Shown: positions 56,201 through 63,750, counted from the stretch's first letter. The stretch is 64,000 bases of DNA from Sipunculus nudus (GCA_026874595.1 CM049307.1:48707678-48771677), one strand, 5' to 3'. The notes: generated by a model from the letters alone, not told the origin. A program made the numbers and translations.

Positions 56201-59200
56201 TTGATCTTGTATGTTCAAAGATTACCTTATCAAATCTTACACATTATCTGCCATTAATGAACAGTAATTTGCACTCAGTCGATGTCTCTTGGCTCCAGGT
56301 GCAGCTGTTAATATTTTGCCCGCATTCTATTTGATTCAAATTTATTCATATAAAAGTTTGGCTCTTTGTAGGTCTTTTGCAATTTGAGAAAATGGAACCC
56401 CTCTTAAAACACTTAGAAAGTGAAACACTTGAAATTATAATCCTGCAACATGAATCCAACCACAGAATTCAGACCTTACCAGTTTTCTGGTGCTTCCTTG
56501 AGTGTTAAACAGCTGTTGATGCTGGTACTGCAGGAGAGCATGCTGAACCAGCATCTCATATATAAACAGAGCTGGAGCTCCAGGTGACTGGTACAGCTTT
56601 GTCTGAAATGAGCACCGCAAGAATGCATAATAAACCAATTGTAAGTCTTGTGACCCCTGACCTAATTAAATAAGCATTGATTTCGTTGAGAATTTAATTC
56701 AGGTGATAAAGTCTATTGTTTAACCTAGATCCAGCTAATAGGTCAAAAAGCCTTGAATATCTCACGATGCATTTTCAAAAACAGTTTAATTAGCACATAT
56801 ATTTTACCTACAAAAATATCTCAAAAATAAAATCTTGCAAAACAACGCTACCTTGAAAACTCTTGTAAGACCAGCTACAGCTGCTTCTATATCCTTATAC
56901 ACTGCACTTGGTTGTTCTTTGTCTTTGGCAGAACTTGAGGCTGACTCGTTTGATGGCCTTTTGATCACCTATAAACAGAAACACATCACTTATAATTTAG
57001 CAAGAATGTATTAGGGAATCTTTGACAGAGTAATGTAATTTTGAAGTCTTTTTTCTTCTAAATATTTTTTGTTGGAACAAATTATCTCCATTTTAGTGCC
57101 AACACAATGTTTACAACTGCAGAATTTCATTCCTGTTTTGGGCTATGTAACAGGGCAGTAGCATACGCTTCCTCTTATTTTATATCCTGGTGTTAACCAG
57201 GCCCGGTGGCAACTGCACCTGTTGGCCCCTGATGTGTAATAACCACCACTGCTGGGTCATACAACTGAGGACTCCTTCCCCCCTCCTCCAAGGTGCACTC
57301 GTTTGGGAGTGAAATAGGTCATGGCGCACACCCTTCCTATTAAGCCTACACAGCACTTGCCCTGGGTATAAGCTGACAGTGAAAAATCTCACTTCCTTGG
57401 CGGAGATTCAACCTAACAATCTTGAGGCTTTAGGATACAGAAACAGGTAATTTAAAAGCATTGTTGCTTTAGTGCTTAGGTAATTCAAACTATTGAGCCT
57501 TTGCCCAGGTTTAATTTAAATCTGACCATGATACGTTTCATTTTTAACATACCTTGTTTAGGATCCGGAGCAGATCCAGGCAGTGTGATGTAGTGGAGGT
57601 CTGGATCAGATCCACGATCAGCTGACTGCTCTCAGTCCGGATCTCTATGTCTGGATCAGTGTCAAGATTTGTCATATGTGGTAACACAACAGCCTCAACC
57701 AGTTCCTCCTGAAAAAGAAAAATTTATGTTAAATGAGAAGATTTTTTAAATATGCCTTGGGCTATTTAAATATAAAATAACAGGACAGACTTGAGTCCAT
57801 AAACATACACTTAGTACCTGGCAGTTTCATATAAACAAAACTGAAAGGTCACTGGATTGATAAACCATGCTTTGACTCTCTATTCATAAAATCTTATTTG
57901 ATTTACACTTTTATTTCACAGAGTTTGTGTGTATTTATCTTTACATGTTGAACCATATTTATTTATATTTTGTCTCCATATTAAAAAAAATATTTCACAC
58001 GTAGGAACTGGAATCAAGAGCCCCTCTGGTCCAAAGCCCTCAAAATATTAAAAAAAAAATTTTTTTTTAAATATTCTAAATTATTTTTTTTAAATAAATG
58101 TATGACTACATTTAAATTCTGTACATTTATTTATTCATAAATGAACTTGCTACAGTGCAAAAGTGACACTGTGCAGTAGTATGAATACTGTATAAATACA
58201 TAATTTATGAGTCACCTCACATCAACAATATAAACATCAACAACATACATATTATAATTATCATGAATAACTAGATATAGTATCCCCAGACAATTAATCC
58301 CCCCTTCAAAAATAGGTCCCCATCAAATACTGACACTTGGCAAGCCACCTGGGTTTCTTCAGGTGTGACCTTCAAAACCAAGGTTAAGTTAACTAGTCTC
58401 TTTCAACAACTTATCATCTGACATCTTTCATTTTGATTATTAGCTACATACGCTCTCGAGGCAGGGGAAATCATGCACTTCTAAAGAAGCTACTGATTTT
58501 CACGCTGCCTGCTTTGACCGTTTATAATGCATTTAAACACCAGATGACACATATGGGCCTGTCTTCTTAACAAGGCCTACAGGCCTAATGCGAACCTGTG
58601 CATTGGGAATACACCAGGTATAATGCTTCAATGCTGGACCATTACTTTTCATGTATATGAACAATGCAAGTACTAAACATTTTGAATAAGAAACAATTAC
58701 ACAAACATCACTGCTGAAATTCTGGCATGGATGCACACGACACAAAGTGATTGTAGCTGGCACCACCAGTCTTGTATACAATGAAGCTATCAGAGATATA
58801 CACATGCCAATTTTCAGACAGATATATCAAACCCCTCCTGAGAAATAAGCTGGGACATACACTGTGCAAAAATTATTGTAGGTGGCGCCACCAGTCTTGT
58901 ACAGATATGTATAAACATGCCAAATTTTAGGCTGATGTATCAAATTCCTCTGTAGAAATAAGCAGGCACATACACTGCAAAAGTCAATGTAGGTGGCACC
59001 ACCTGTCTTATAAATGAGAATACCATCAAAGACACATAGACAGGTCAAAATATCAGTCCAATACATCAAACTTCCCAATAGTTTGAAGCACTGGGCTGAC
59101 AAGGCTCACGCGAGTAAGGCAGTTGCCCCCGAGTGACCTGTGACAAATTGATGCCTCAAGCTACTGCACTGAGTGAACTCTCTACCTGCACCTAGCTAGA

Positions 59201-61511
59201 CTGAGTGAACTTTTGACCTGTACCTGGCTGCACTGAGTGAACTCTTGACCTGTTGCATAATCTGACACAGTTGGCAGTCAGCCAAAGCTATAAATAGAAT
59301 GCAACTACTGCACTGAGTGAACTCTTGACCTATACCTTGCTGCACTTCTTCCAATCCTGGCACTGTGCCAAAATTATTTATAGAGCTGACATCATCTTGG
59401 CTAATGGCTAACATCAAGGCACTGGCAATCTGCCAATGGTAAACCAAGTGCTGCCTTCTGTACACAAAAGCGGCCCCTACTTGAAATAACTTTGAAATTT
59501 ATTTTTCCAAAACAAAATGCTTTTCAGCTGACTTTTTATAAAAAAGAAATCAGGATTATATGTAAAATTATTACGGATGCATAGTGAATGCAAAATTAAA
59601 ATACAAATATATCTCACTGATGGCAAATTCTTAAATTAAGTTGAGTAGGGATACCAATATTTTATAATCCACGTTCAGTTGTCTTTATACAGCCACAGAG
59701 GGCTGAATATCCATGATTGTAACATTGCCTGGTATGATGAATTACTTACATCATAAATCTAAATTTTTTAAAAGCTTTTAAAAACACTTTCTTGTCAATA
59801 TTAACTAAAGATAACCTGAAATCTAAATGTCTAGTGGCATGATGTAATAGATGCTGATAAACTGGTGCTAGGCTAGATGTAACAGCATAACACAGCTAAC
59901 ATATATGGTAAAATGACTCAATTCAATCTCCATAATTCAGCCAAAAATCATTCATGTGGAACCATTAATGACAATTATTATAAGAATTATTGTAGGGATT
60001 ATTCTTGTAAAATATTTAACAAACTGGCTTCAGTGGCATCAGTCGAAAAAAAGTTTCGCAGGTTTATAACTCATATAGGAGGATACAGCAAACTGGCTAA
60101 GTTCAGCTTCCCGTAACTCAGCCAAAAAGCACTCAACCAAAACCATTTGAACAAACTTGAATTATCAACATCTGAGGATAATTTATGTGCGAGATTTAAG
60201 AATTTGGCCAATTGGTTTTTGAGAAGAAGATCTTTGTAGCCACTGAGCTTAAATGGGCTGTTTTGGCATATGATTAAATTCAGCTTCCCATAACTTAGCC
60301 AAAAGTCACTGAAAAGAGACAATTTGAACAAATTTCAGAAAGCACTACCCTAGGATCATTTCTGTGCGATATTAAACATTTTGGCCATATTGTTTCAGAG
60401 AAGAATTTTTTGTAGCCCTCAGACTGATATAGGCACTGTTGACCCCGTACAAAAAAGGCCGATGCAGGTGGCGCCACCAATACCTCAATTTCAGATATGA
60501 CCTATGTGACCAACATTGGCATTAAATTTGGTGATGATTGCTACAGCCGTTTCTGAGATTTAAATTTTAATATGCTTTTTTGCAGAGTTAACAAAGTTCA
60601 ACCTCCTGTAACTCGCCCAAAAATCTCCGAACAGGAACCATTCAAACAAACTTGAGAAAGATTGTTCCAGGGATCATTTCTGTAAAATATTGGACAATTT
60701 GGCTGGACAGTTTCGGAGAAGAAGATTTTTAAAGCTTTTTTAGCTTTATCCCTATAAAATCTAAGAAAATGCAGTTAGAAAAAAAATAAACAAAATCCGA
60801 TATAGTTTTTTGGATGACTGATTATTTGCAAAAAAATTGGTGATGCTAGCTCCTGCCGTTTTTGAGATAGCTATGGTTAACGTACAGACGACGCACAACG
60901 CACGACACACGACGGACGACGCCGCACCATCACATAAGCTCACAGGTTCGCTAAAAAACTGCTAATGTGACGAGCAGCCAACCAAATGCAAGCCAACAAA
61001 CACTCGACAGGCATCAGGCTCTGCCCGGAAACCACGTGTGGGGCAATTTTCTCTAAGCCTTTAGACCTTAATATAGTGATCCCCTCTGGTGTAGAGATTC
61101 AGGATACAAGGTCATAACAAACAGCGCTTACCATATAGGTAGTTGGCCTATGGGTAATGCGCTGTGTAAAGAGAGTATTACATCTATCGACTTGAGAAAC
61201 AATATTTTTCACCAAATATGGGAAAACATCCTTTGCAAAACTGTGGTTCATCCCACTTGCTACCAGCTGTCCTTGTTGAATCTGTTTGGACTGTTTTGGC
61301 AGGAACCCCACATGTTACATACATGACCTATTTTTAATGAAGGATCAAGGGATTATCTTTAGTTAATAGACATTAGATATCTGAGTAGGCCCCTTTAATG
61401 CTTGGCCAAAATCCCTGGTCAATTCCCACCTCATAGGTTTGTCTATTGTTGTACACCACTTCCTTAAAAACCTCTAGCGTCTTCATCCTGATCACAGGAT
61501 TGGTCTCATTT
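14012..61511 (-). CDS. TSC2: Tuberin (TSC2), exons from mid N-terminal solenoid to stop; 5' part off window
   Basis: Twenty-three exons join in frame on the minus strand, giving about 1,149 residues plus a partial first codon. Tuberin is the GTPase-activating subunit of the TSC1-TSC2-TBC1D7 complex; it acts on Rheb at lysosomal membranes to restrain mTORC1. Visible in order: HEAT-like solenoid (exons 61.5 to 46.8 kb), a linker with an Akt-type site FRKRTTS (exon 42417-42532), a conserved ELTETC/GHRLVT block, RTPTGNTSW, the KSSSSPDL block, a second Akt-type site RSRSQT, then the Rap/Rheb-GAP domain with the catalytic Asn-thumb segment GNDYV and [14 protein letters not shown]. It ends EDFSDYVL. 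The human protein covers the same span in about 1,370 residues, so the linker is about 200 shorter here. Identification rests on continuous similarity over all exons. Confidence 0.95.
14434..16283 (+). mobile_element. Family 2 Helentron-like element, chimeric copy in TSC2 last intron
   Basis: The 5' end (T run, AGCGAACCTGTGAGC) and 3' end (CACAGGTTCGC, hairpin, CCTTGTT) match 8454-13138. At about 15289 the family 2 interior jumps into the middle of a Helitron core, which runs to its 3' end CTAG at 16106-16109. The copy therefore lost the family 2 middle and the Helitron 5' part. Confidence 0.7.
16760..17050 (-). repeat. tRNA-derived SINE
   Basis: On the minus strand it begins with a tRNA-like head (ccaggggtagagcacagggctc, then ttgtgagttccaatct as B-box). 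A tail with ccaggcccagtg... is shared with 57150-57430. It lies just downstream of the TSC2 exon at 17157. Confidence 0.6.
17157..17248 (-). CDS. TSC2: TSC2 exon: [19 protein letters not shown]
   Basis: It aligns with DMEGLVDTSVAKIVSDRNL, and [10 protein letters not shown] with VARQMALHAN. The donor is gtgagt. Confidence 0.95.
18086..18164 (-). CDS. TSC2: TSC2 exon: [15 protein letters not shown]
   Basis: GQFNYV.I.I.PLD follows LGTIK directly, as in GQFNFVHVIVTPLD. The acceptor is ttgtttcag and the donor gtaagt. Confidence 0.95.
18606..18960 (-). repeat. Composite SINE with tRNA-like segment between direct repeats
   Basis: On the minus strand, two copies of a ctttttctgtgtattcttg sequence flank about 330 bp that ends in a tRNA-like unit (ttagctaagtggtaaagc and gggtttgattccc). 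The same composite occurs in plus orientation at 26878-27210. Confidence 0.6.
18977..19116 (-). CDS. TSC2: TSC2 exon: GAP catalytic segment with Asn thumb
   Basis: FHVATLMP, then [20 protein letters not shown] and LGTIK. The Asn of GND is the catalytic asparagine thumb of Rap/Rheb GAPs (human TSC2 Asn1643). The donor is gttagc. Confidence 0.97.
19761..19947 (-). CDS. TSC2: TSC2 exon: GAP domain, [17 protein letters not shown]
   Basis: ETEILSN...RYTEFL.G.G.L..L.DC.P..VY.GGLD..G.DGQF.Y.WH matches tuberin throughout. The acceptor is ctatcacag and the donor gtaaga. A MITE begins 26 bp upstream of the acceptor. Confidence 0.97.
19974..20445. mobile_element. MITE with long inverted ends
   Basis: The left end CTGTGGTTGCCTTTT with ATTTCGCGA and the complement of the right end CTGTGGTTGGCTTTA with ATTTCGC form inverted repeats of roughly 45 bp. 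It is 472 bp, has no frame, and lies 26 bp upstream of a TSC2 acceptor. A single-ended relative is near 56055-56150. Confidence 0.65.
20446..21323. other. TSC2 intron sequence
   Basis: AT-rich intron without a recognised feature. Confidence 0.4.
21324..21410 (-). CDS. TSC2: TSC2 exon: [18 protein letters not shown]
   Basis: Twenty-nine codons, phase 0 at both ends, donor gtgagt. It aligns with IPSYDTHKIAVLYVGEGQ of the Rap-GAP domain. Confidence 0.96.
22172..22381 (-). CDS. TSC2: TSC2 exon: Akt-type site RSRSQT and start of GAP domain
   Basis: Seventy codons. [14 protein letters not shown] keeps RxRxxT at the place of human Thr1462 (RPRGYT). It is followed by [18 protein letters not shown], matching [14 protein letters not shown] at the start of the GAP region. 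The donor is gtaaat. Confidence 0.95.
22452..22478. repeat. Poly-C tract
   Basis: A long C run in a TSC2 intron. Similar C/G runs occur near 13211, 33249, 37467, 44431, 44888, 48256, 52660 and 52906. Confidence 0.9.
22910..23071 (-). CDS. TSC2: TSC2 exon: AMPK-site block KSSSSPDL
   Basis: Fifty-four codons, phase 0 at both ends, donor gtaggt. [11 protein letters not shown]...MQDLI aligns with PLSKSSSSPELQTLQDIL, the region of human Ser1387 (AMPK site). The flanking linker is unrelated, so this block is a conserved island. Confidence 0.93.
23184..24302. mobile_element. Tigger/pogo-type DNA transposon relic
   Basis: The left end CAGTCAGCACTTGACATT and the complement of the right end CAGTCATGACTTGATAAT are inverted repeats, each flanked outside by TA (23182-23183 and 24303-24304), the TA target of the Tc1/mariner-pogo group. 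Repeats of tgacaatccgac continue inside both ends. At 1,119 bp it is too short for a full transposase, so it is an internally deleted copy in a TSC2 intron. Confidence 0.75.
23551..23937 (+). pseudogene. Fragment of Tigger-like transposase C-terminus
   Basis: A 128-codon frame inside the transposon carries an acidic stretch ([20 protein letters not shown]) and then an aromatic/charged tail ([20 protein letters not shown]). Such C-terminal tails follow the DDE domain in Tigger/pogo proteins. No DDE catalytic motif is seen, so it is a remnant. Assignment depends on the flanking inverted repeats. Confidence 0.5.
24570..25785 (-). mobile_element. Helitron-type element, complete 1.2-kb copy in TSC2 intron
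   Basis: On the minus strand it starts TTGTATCCGCC after A, carries GGTGGC(A/G)CCACC core units, and ends with a GTAGTC/CAACTAC hairpin, 7 nt, CTAG, then T. A 111-bp unit is repeated exactly at about 25189-25299 and again from 25300. The adjacent sequence 25786-25808 is a perfect palindrome (TTAGAGGGG, 5-nt loop). Confidence 0.75.
25923..26379 (-). mobile_element. Family 3 Helentron-like element
   Basis: On the minus strand it starts TTTATTGTCCCCCACTTCC and ends with the sub-terminal inverse of that (GGGGGAGATTAATT here, GGAGGACAATAATT in the better copy at 50211-50626), a small hairpin around TTGAATT, and GCTTGTT. About 457 bp, non-coding. Confidence 0.6.
26878..27210 (+). repeat. Composite SINE with tRNA-like segment, second copy
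   Basis: Same order as the minus-strand copy at 18606-18960. The tRNA-like part spans 27111-27183, with A-box ttagctctgtggtagagc and B-box gggttcgattccc. The acceptor arms do not pair well, so it is not a functional tRNA gene. Confidence 0.65.
27245..27567 (-). CDS. TSC2: TSC2 exon: RTPTGNTSW and acidic linker
   Basis: [17 protein letters not shown] aligns with VRRPTGNTSWLMSLEN. The remainder is acidic/Ser-rich linker ([16 protein letters not shown]). The acceptor is actattcag and the donor gtgagt, with all phases consistent. Confidence 0.95.
27670..30101 (-). mobile_element. Family 1 Helentron-like element, copy a
   Basis: On the minus strand it begins TTTAAGCTCAGCTGAC and ends GCAGCTGAGCGTC, palindrome GACCCATGGGTC (one flank variant), then ACTTGTT. 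The interior from about 29.1 to 29.8 kb is a tandem array of about 140-bp units, each with TGACCTTGACCTTTGACC-type sequence. No coding frame. Confidence 0.7.
30255..32204 (-). mobile_element. Family 1 Helentron-like element, copy b
   Basis: Same ends as copy a: a hairpin-forming TTTTTAGCTCAGCTGACTGTA at the right, and GACCCATGGGTC with CTAGTT at the left. The core from 30.4 to 31.6 kb has nine units of about 145 bp carrying TGACCTTGACCTTTGAC motifs. It lies 153 bp from copy a in the same orientation. Confidence 0.7.
32521..32849 (-). CDS. TSC2: TSC2 exon: [27 protein letters not shown] and linker
   Basis: The first third matches SPV.E.LLAGG...WLVGNKLVTVTT. The rest is Ser/Pro/Arg-rich linker with no clear counterpart. 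Acceptor tatctacag, donor gtgagt; it ends after one base of an Ala codon. Confidence 0.93.
33380..33547 (-). CDS. TSC2: TSC2 exon: [19 protein letters not shown]
   Basis: The ELTETC.DM.ARY.FS...PKR block is highly conserved. It joins directly to the exon at 42417-42532, so the human segment with Ser981 (alternatively spliced in vertebrates) is either absent or not found in the 8.8-kb intron between. The donor is gtaggt. Confidence 0.95.
33548..35794. other. TSC2 intron sequence, no recognised feature
   Basis: AT-rich intron. No exon matching the missing vertebrate linker was found here. The open frames are short and lack splice signals. Confidence 0.4.
35795..38035 (-). mobile_element. Family 1 Helentron-like element, copy c
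   Basis: The ends are as in the other family 1 copies. The core is six tandem units of about 338 bp; the CTGCAG of each is near 36003, 36342, 36677, 37016, 37354 and 37697, preceded by a GGTG..(A/G)CCACC palindrome remnant. A GACGGACGGAC run lies near the right end. Confidence 0.75.
38902..41989 (-). mobile_element. Family 1 Helentron-like element, copy d
   Basis: The left end AACAAGGGACCCATGGGTC and right end AGCTCAGATGACTT...ACCTGAGCTAAAAA bound 3.1 kb. Two core units of about 683 bp are seen (ttaggcagtcttgaagtg at about 41026 and 41710). The left half is AT-rich without further structure. Confidence 0.7.
42251..42350. mobile_element. One-ended MITE fragment (CAGTGAAACCTGTG end)
   Basis: TA then CAGTGAAACCTGTGTAATAA, with internal gtggtctta repeats; the same terminus occurs reversed at 48811-48824. 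It lies about 60 bp downstream of a TSC2 donor. Confidence 0.5.
42417..42532 (-). CDS. TSC2: TSC2 exon: GLRANV and Akt-type site FRKRTTS
   Basis: The exon starts in phase 0 with GLRANV (vertebrate GLRSNV). [10 protein letters not shown] aligns with FRARSTSLNE, where human Ser939 is an Akt site; RKRTTS keeps the RxRxxS rule. The donor is gtgagg; reading through it would meet TGA at once, so splicing is required. Confidence 0.9.
43762..44529. mobile_element. Foldback element with G/C-run inverted repeats
   Basis: The left end ggtatggataaaaggcccccc and the complement of the right end (ggtgttggacaaaagcccccc) match as inverted repeats. The right arm has five ggggggcttttg(a/t)cca units of 18-20 bp. 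The middle is AT-rich and includes the (AT)n run. A partial relative lies at about 57990-58270. Confidence 0.65.
44130..44245. repeat. (AT)n microsatellite, duplicated
   Basis: Two (AT)n tracts are each followed by acacacatacatatttaatcat, so the whole block is a two-copy repeat. Confidence 0.9.
44978..46305 (+). mobile_element. Helitron-type element, 3' truncated copy
   Basis: It starts TTGTATCCACC after A, with an imperfect end hairpin. Then come eight or more palindromic core sites, four of them exact GGTGGCGCCACC (about 45292, 45441, 45979, 46108). The core stops near 46305 without the hairpin and CTAG end. Confidence 0.65.
46835..46937 (-). CDS. TSC2: TSC2 exon: [17 protein letters not shown]
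   Basis: The acceptor is cacaacag and the donor gtaaac. YHV.AMWF.RCRLPFR..FV.FI.K is almost unchanged from vertebrate tuberin. Confidence 0.97.
47909..48002 (-). CDS. TSC2: TSC2 exon: [19 protein letters not shown]
   Basis: The exon completes Ser and ends after two bases of a Lys codon, with donor gtaagt. It includes LPYTNPF, conserved as LPYTNPS in vertebrates. Confidence 0.95.
48680..48824. mobile_element. MITE fragment beside a TSC2 donor
   Basis: The right end is CACAGGTTTCACTG followed by TA. The interior has several taagaccacc repeats. The left end is not clear. It ends 12 bp from the donor hexamer of the exon at 48843-49032. Confidence 0.5.
48843..49032 (-). CDS. TSC2: TSC2 exon: [11 protein letters not shown] ... 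PLMEFLS
   Basis: The acceptor is ccctgtgaag and the donor gtgagt. CLEFGL, RALTVC and [15 protein letters not shown] align with CLEQGL, VALSIC and SATASMAVPLLEFLS. The exon ends after one base of a Ser codon. A MITE lies 12 bp beyond the donor hexamer. Confidence 0.95.
49598..49738 (-). CDS. TSC2: TSC2 exon: [19 protein letters not shown]
   Basis: Forty-seven codons, phase 0 at both ends, donor gtgagc. FPVLTAL.SYH...DK matches the VPVLTALISYHNYLDK segment. Confidence 0.95.
50211..50626 (-). mobile_element. Family 3 Helentron-like element, best copy
   Basis: On the minus strand it begins TTTATTGTCCTCCACTTCC and ends AAGCGGAGGACAAT, hairpin AATTCCTTGAATT, then TGCTTGTT. The inverted pair ATTGTCCTCC(A/G)CTT is clear. 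416 bp, non-coding. Confidence 0.65.
51088..51345 (+). repeat. tRNA-derived SINE with conserved central domain
   Basis: The tRNA-like head has A-box agctgagtggtaaaacgc and B-box gggttcgatcccc. Then come a central domain (ggttttctccaggtactcaggtttcctcc) and a ttta-rich tail. It is in reverse orientation to TSC2, in an intron. Confidence 0.75.
51693..51818 (-). CDS. TSC2: TSC2 exon: [18 protein letters not shown]
   Basis: Forty-two codons, phase 0 at both ends, donor gtaaag. DW.VLKLVL..LP is one of the clearest tuberin signatures. Confidence 0.95.
52400..52640 (+). repeat. tRNA-derived SINE, second type
   Basis: The head is tggtgtaatggttaagg (A-box) and ggagttcaaatccc (B-box). The body contains tgcgatggactggcgtcccatcc, a sequence common in animal SINE tails. 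It is followed by a G run at about 52658-52671. Confidence 0.7.
52996..53140 (-). CDS. TSC2: TSC2 exon: low-complexity loop then SCILVCLEQ
   Basis: The exon completes the split Arg and codes an acidic stretch, an Ala/Ser/Pro-rich loop, then [14 protein letters not shown]. The loop position matches the Pro-rich loop in human tuberin before LLQCLKQ. The donor is gtatga. Confidence 0.9.
53485..54445 (-). mobile_element. Helitron-type element, divergent 1-kb copy
   Basis: On the minus strand it starts TTGTATCCCCAGAC with a terminal hairpin to GGGGGATAC and holds GGTGGCACCACC units near 53790 and 54123. It ends with an imperfect GGCACC/GGTTCC hairpin, 9 nt, CTAG, then T. It lies in the TSC2 intron between 53140 and 54765. 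Confidence 0.6.
54765..54877 (-). CDS. TSC2: TSC2 exon: [18 protein letters not shown]
   Basis: The acceptor is tttaaaag and the donor gtaagt; it starts in phase 0 and ends after two bases of an Arg codon. FGRLGL and SPYISCVF correspond to the HRLGL and SPYCVC segments of vertebrate tuberin. Confidence 0.9.
54878..56479. other. TSC2 intron sequence
   Basis: Unique AT-rich sequence, with one MITE end (tactgtggttgcctttt) near 56055. No exon was found. Confidence 0.4.
56480..56602 (-). CDS. TSC2: TSC2 exon: TKLYQSPG / [14 protein letters not shown]
   Basis: Forty-one codons, phase 0 at both ends, donor gtaagg. TKLY and YEMLVQH are near-identical to vertebrate TKLY and YEMLVSH. Confidence 0.95.
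56852..56968 (-). CDS. TSC2: TSC2 exon: variable loop then [11 protein letters not shown]
   Basis: Thirty-nine codons, phase 0 at both ends, donor gtagcg. A Ser/Lys-rich loop precedes the helix [14 protein letters not shown], equivalent to the DVKTAVLGLLVIL helix of vertebrates. Confidence 0.85.
57150..57430 (-). repeat. SINE tail related to 16760-17050
   Basis: It shares ttaaccaggccc(a/g)gtgg, tgctgggtcata and acacccttcc with the other copy but lacks a clear tRNA-like head. Confidence 0.55.
57553..57708 (-). CDS. TSC2: TSC2 exon: solenoid helices [12 protein letters not shown]
   Basis: Fifty-two codons, phase 0 at both ends, donor gtatgt. The segments [10 protein letters not shown] and [10 protein letters not shown] align with the EELINSVV and QLLVDLAE helices of tuberin. 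Confidence 0.9.
57990..58270. repeat. Partial copy of the foldback element
   Basis: It has gagcccctctggtccaaagcc, then the same AT-rich middle as 43860-44100 (tatgactacattta, atgagtcac, atcaacaatata). The right arm is missing. Confidence 0.55.
58569..60957 (-). mobile_element. Family 2 Helentron-like element, uninterrupted reversed copy
   Basis: It is the inverse of 8454-13138 without the nested Helitron. The T run with AGCGAACCTGTGAGC is at 60957, and CACAGGTTCGC, the AGGCC/GGCCT hairpin and CCTTGTT at 58569. 2,389 bp. It carries two exact GGTGGCGCCACC sites (about 58879 and 60468). It lies in the TSC2 intron between 57708 and 61430. Confidence 0.75.
61430..61511 (-). CDS. TSC2: TSC2 exon: solenoid, [19 protein letters not shown]
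   Basis: This is the most upstream TSC2 exon in the window. The acceptor is ttttttcag and the donor gtggga. It opens with the last base of a split codon, so an earlier exon exists off the right edge. It ends NNRQTYE, matching the NRQFYE segment of vertebrate tuberin. Confidence 0.9.
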
Positions 61512-61560
61512 CTGAAAAAAGATGCAGAAATTAATCATTTGTATTCAGAACTGCTAATAT

Positions 61561-61972
61561 AACAAGCAAATCATGGAATTTATGTCCTCTGTTTCTGTCT
61601 CTTATTGTCATTCATGCTTGCTTTATCAATGTTTTAGTTTTTTCTCTGGCCTGAAGATATCTCTAACATGTCACAGTGGCTGTTTTTAGTTCTCATGGTT
61701 CCCTGAATATGTCTCCACATCTCGTAATTTTGGTTGTGAAATAGGAACAAATTTTCAATTTTTTGTTTTGGAGCTGATGAGAAAAAATGTTAAGACTGAC
61801 ACTTCAAAACCAATCCCAACCAAGGTATAAATGAGAGCAATCAGTGACCAAAATTTGAATGAAATCAGATAATATTTAGTAAAGTTATTACCCCGAAATG
61901 AAAACATGACAAACAGACAGACAAGCAAACCCAAATCAATGTCCACCGTTCCGAGGAAGCATGGGACAATTA
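61561..61972 (-). mobile_element. Family 3 Helentron-like element, third copy
   Basis: It matches 50211-50626 through aaccaatcccaaccaagg, aaatttgaatgaaatc and aacccaaatcaatgtcc, with AACAAGCAAA at the left boundary. It lies 50 bp upstream of the first TSC2 exon in the window. Confidence 0.6.
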
Positions 61973-62313
61973 TAAATAAATGTCAATTTTGGATTGACCA
62001 ATCTACTTTTGTTCACATAATAATACAGACATTAATTCAAAACCAAGAAATATTATATAAACTGTTAATATTACCTCAATAAAATTTCCCATGAAATATA
62101 TTATTGCAGTAATAAAGCAACAGTAATACTACAATTTAAATTGAAATAGAAGGCTCCAAAGATTATTAAAATTATGGTTCACAAAAAATAATTTGTTTCT
62201 TTGTTAGTTTGGCTTACATGTGAAAACTACGAACTCACAGAAAATCTGTGACTTCCAAACTTTATGTTAACTAGATATATGAAATCACTAAACGAATACC
62301 CAAATATGAATAT

Positions 62314-63681
62314 AACAAGGGACCCATGGGTCACGGCGCTCAGCTGATCCTGATTGGACTATAAATGTATCACCATTTAATACTATATTGAGTAGATAAA
62401 GCTTAGAATATCATGGTCATGTTGGGTTTTATAAAGGAATATAATGTAATATGTGAGTAAATGATATATGAAATAACCTGACTGATGGATTAATATGGAG
62501 TAAAATATAGTGGTTTATTTTTTATTTATTTGGGAGGGGTTGAAAAAAGCAATTTATTTGAGCAAATATGAATGCAATGACAGTATGCTAAGCAGTGGTA
62601 TAATGATGATAAGGCTATTTGTTGAATGATCTATAGTGTATGGAAAACTGCAAGAGTTCAATTTGACAGATAAAAGGTTATGATTAACTATACTGATGAG
62701 GGGATTTATGAATTTGTGACTGTATGACATAATATCTTGACAAGATCGGTCTTGACAAGGTGTATTATTTTGATGCCCCTCACGTCTACATATTACACAA
62801 TATTGACATAATTTCTGGCATGTACATAGGTACCTATGGACAAATGGTCAACAGTACTGAACCACCTGGAAGGTTAAAATCTTAAAAATATGATGAAATG
62901 TAGATAATGTTTGAGAGGAAGAGGTAATCTGGGCCATGGTTGGTTTATATGATTGAAGAAAATGTTGTAAATAATATTTGAGACCTGACCATGCCTTTCC
63001 ATTGGTAATCTTTTTGATAAGCTGTTGACAGTTAAACAGTTTACACATTTGTCTGATGAGATCAAATTTATTTGGTAAACCTTTTTTATCAATTTTATGA
63101 TATGTATACAGTTGCCATAACGTCCTCATTCCACAGGTGCAATGACTTGATAGGGGGGGGGGAGGGGTGTTGTGTTATGATCAGAGTTACAAAGCCTCTG
63201 TCTCTCTGTAGATATTTTCTTTAATTATTAAATTTTATGCTATAGCCATAGAACTATTGTTCACAGTGCCAAGGAGCAAAGCCTCAGTGGGATGAAGAAG
63301 GGGATGGTGAGAGTTACAACACCCTTGCATATACATACAGGATATGAAATTTAATTCAACATTGCTTATAAAAAAAAGTTTATTCATGAACATTAAATAT
63401 TTAAAACAGAAAGAAAGATGGAGAAACAAAGCAATTAATTTTTTTCCCCATTCTACTGAGCCAAGAAAAAAATTAACAATATTTGCATTTATTCCTTTTT
63501 TTCATTACATAATTTTAATCCAAGTTTCCGAATGTTACTATAAATTTACAGTATAACATACATGTGATTGTGAAAATTTCAGTTGATTCACATTTCTAAA
63601 TTGCATCAACATTTATAGCTAATGTATCTAGTTTATAGTACCTGTCAACAGAATGGGATGGAGGGAGCAAGGGAGGCAATT

Positions 63682-63750
<69 letters not shown>

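Noticed and set aside
61099-61311. Minus-strand 70-codon frame ([13 protein letters not shown]...) in a TSC2 intron
   Set aside because: It has no matching splice sites in phase with the TSC2 exons and no recognised family; the flanking exons already join directly.
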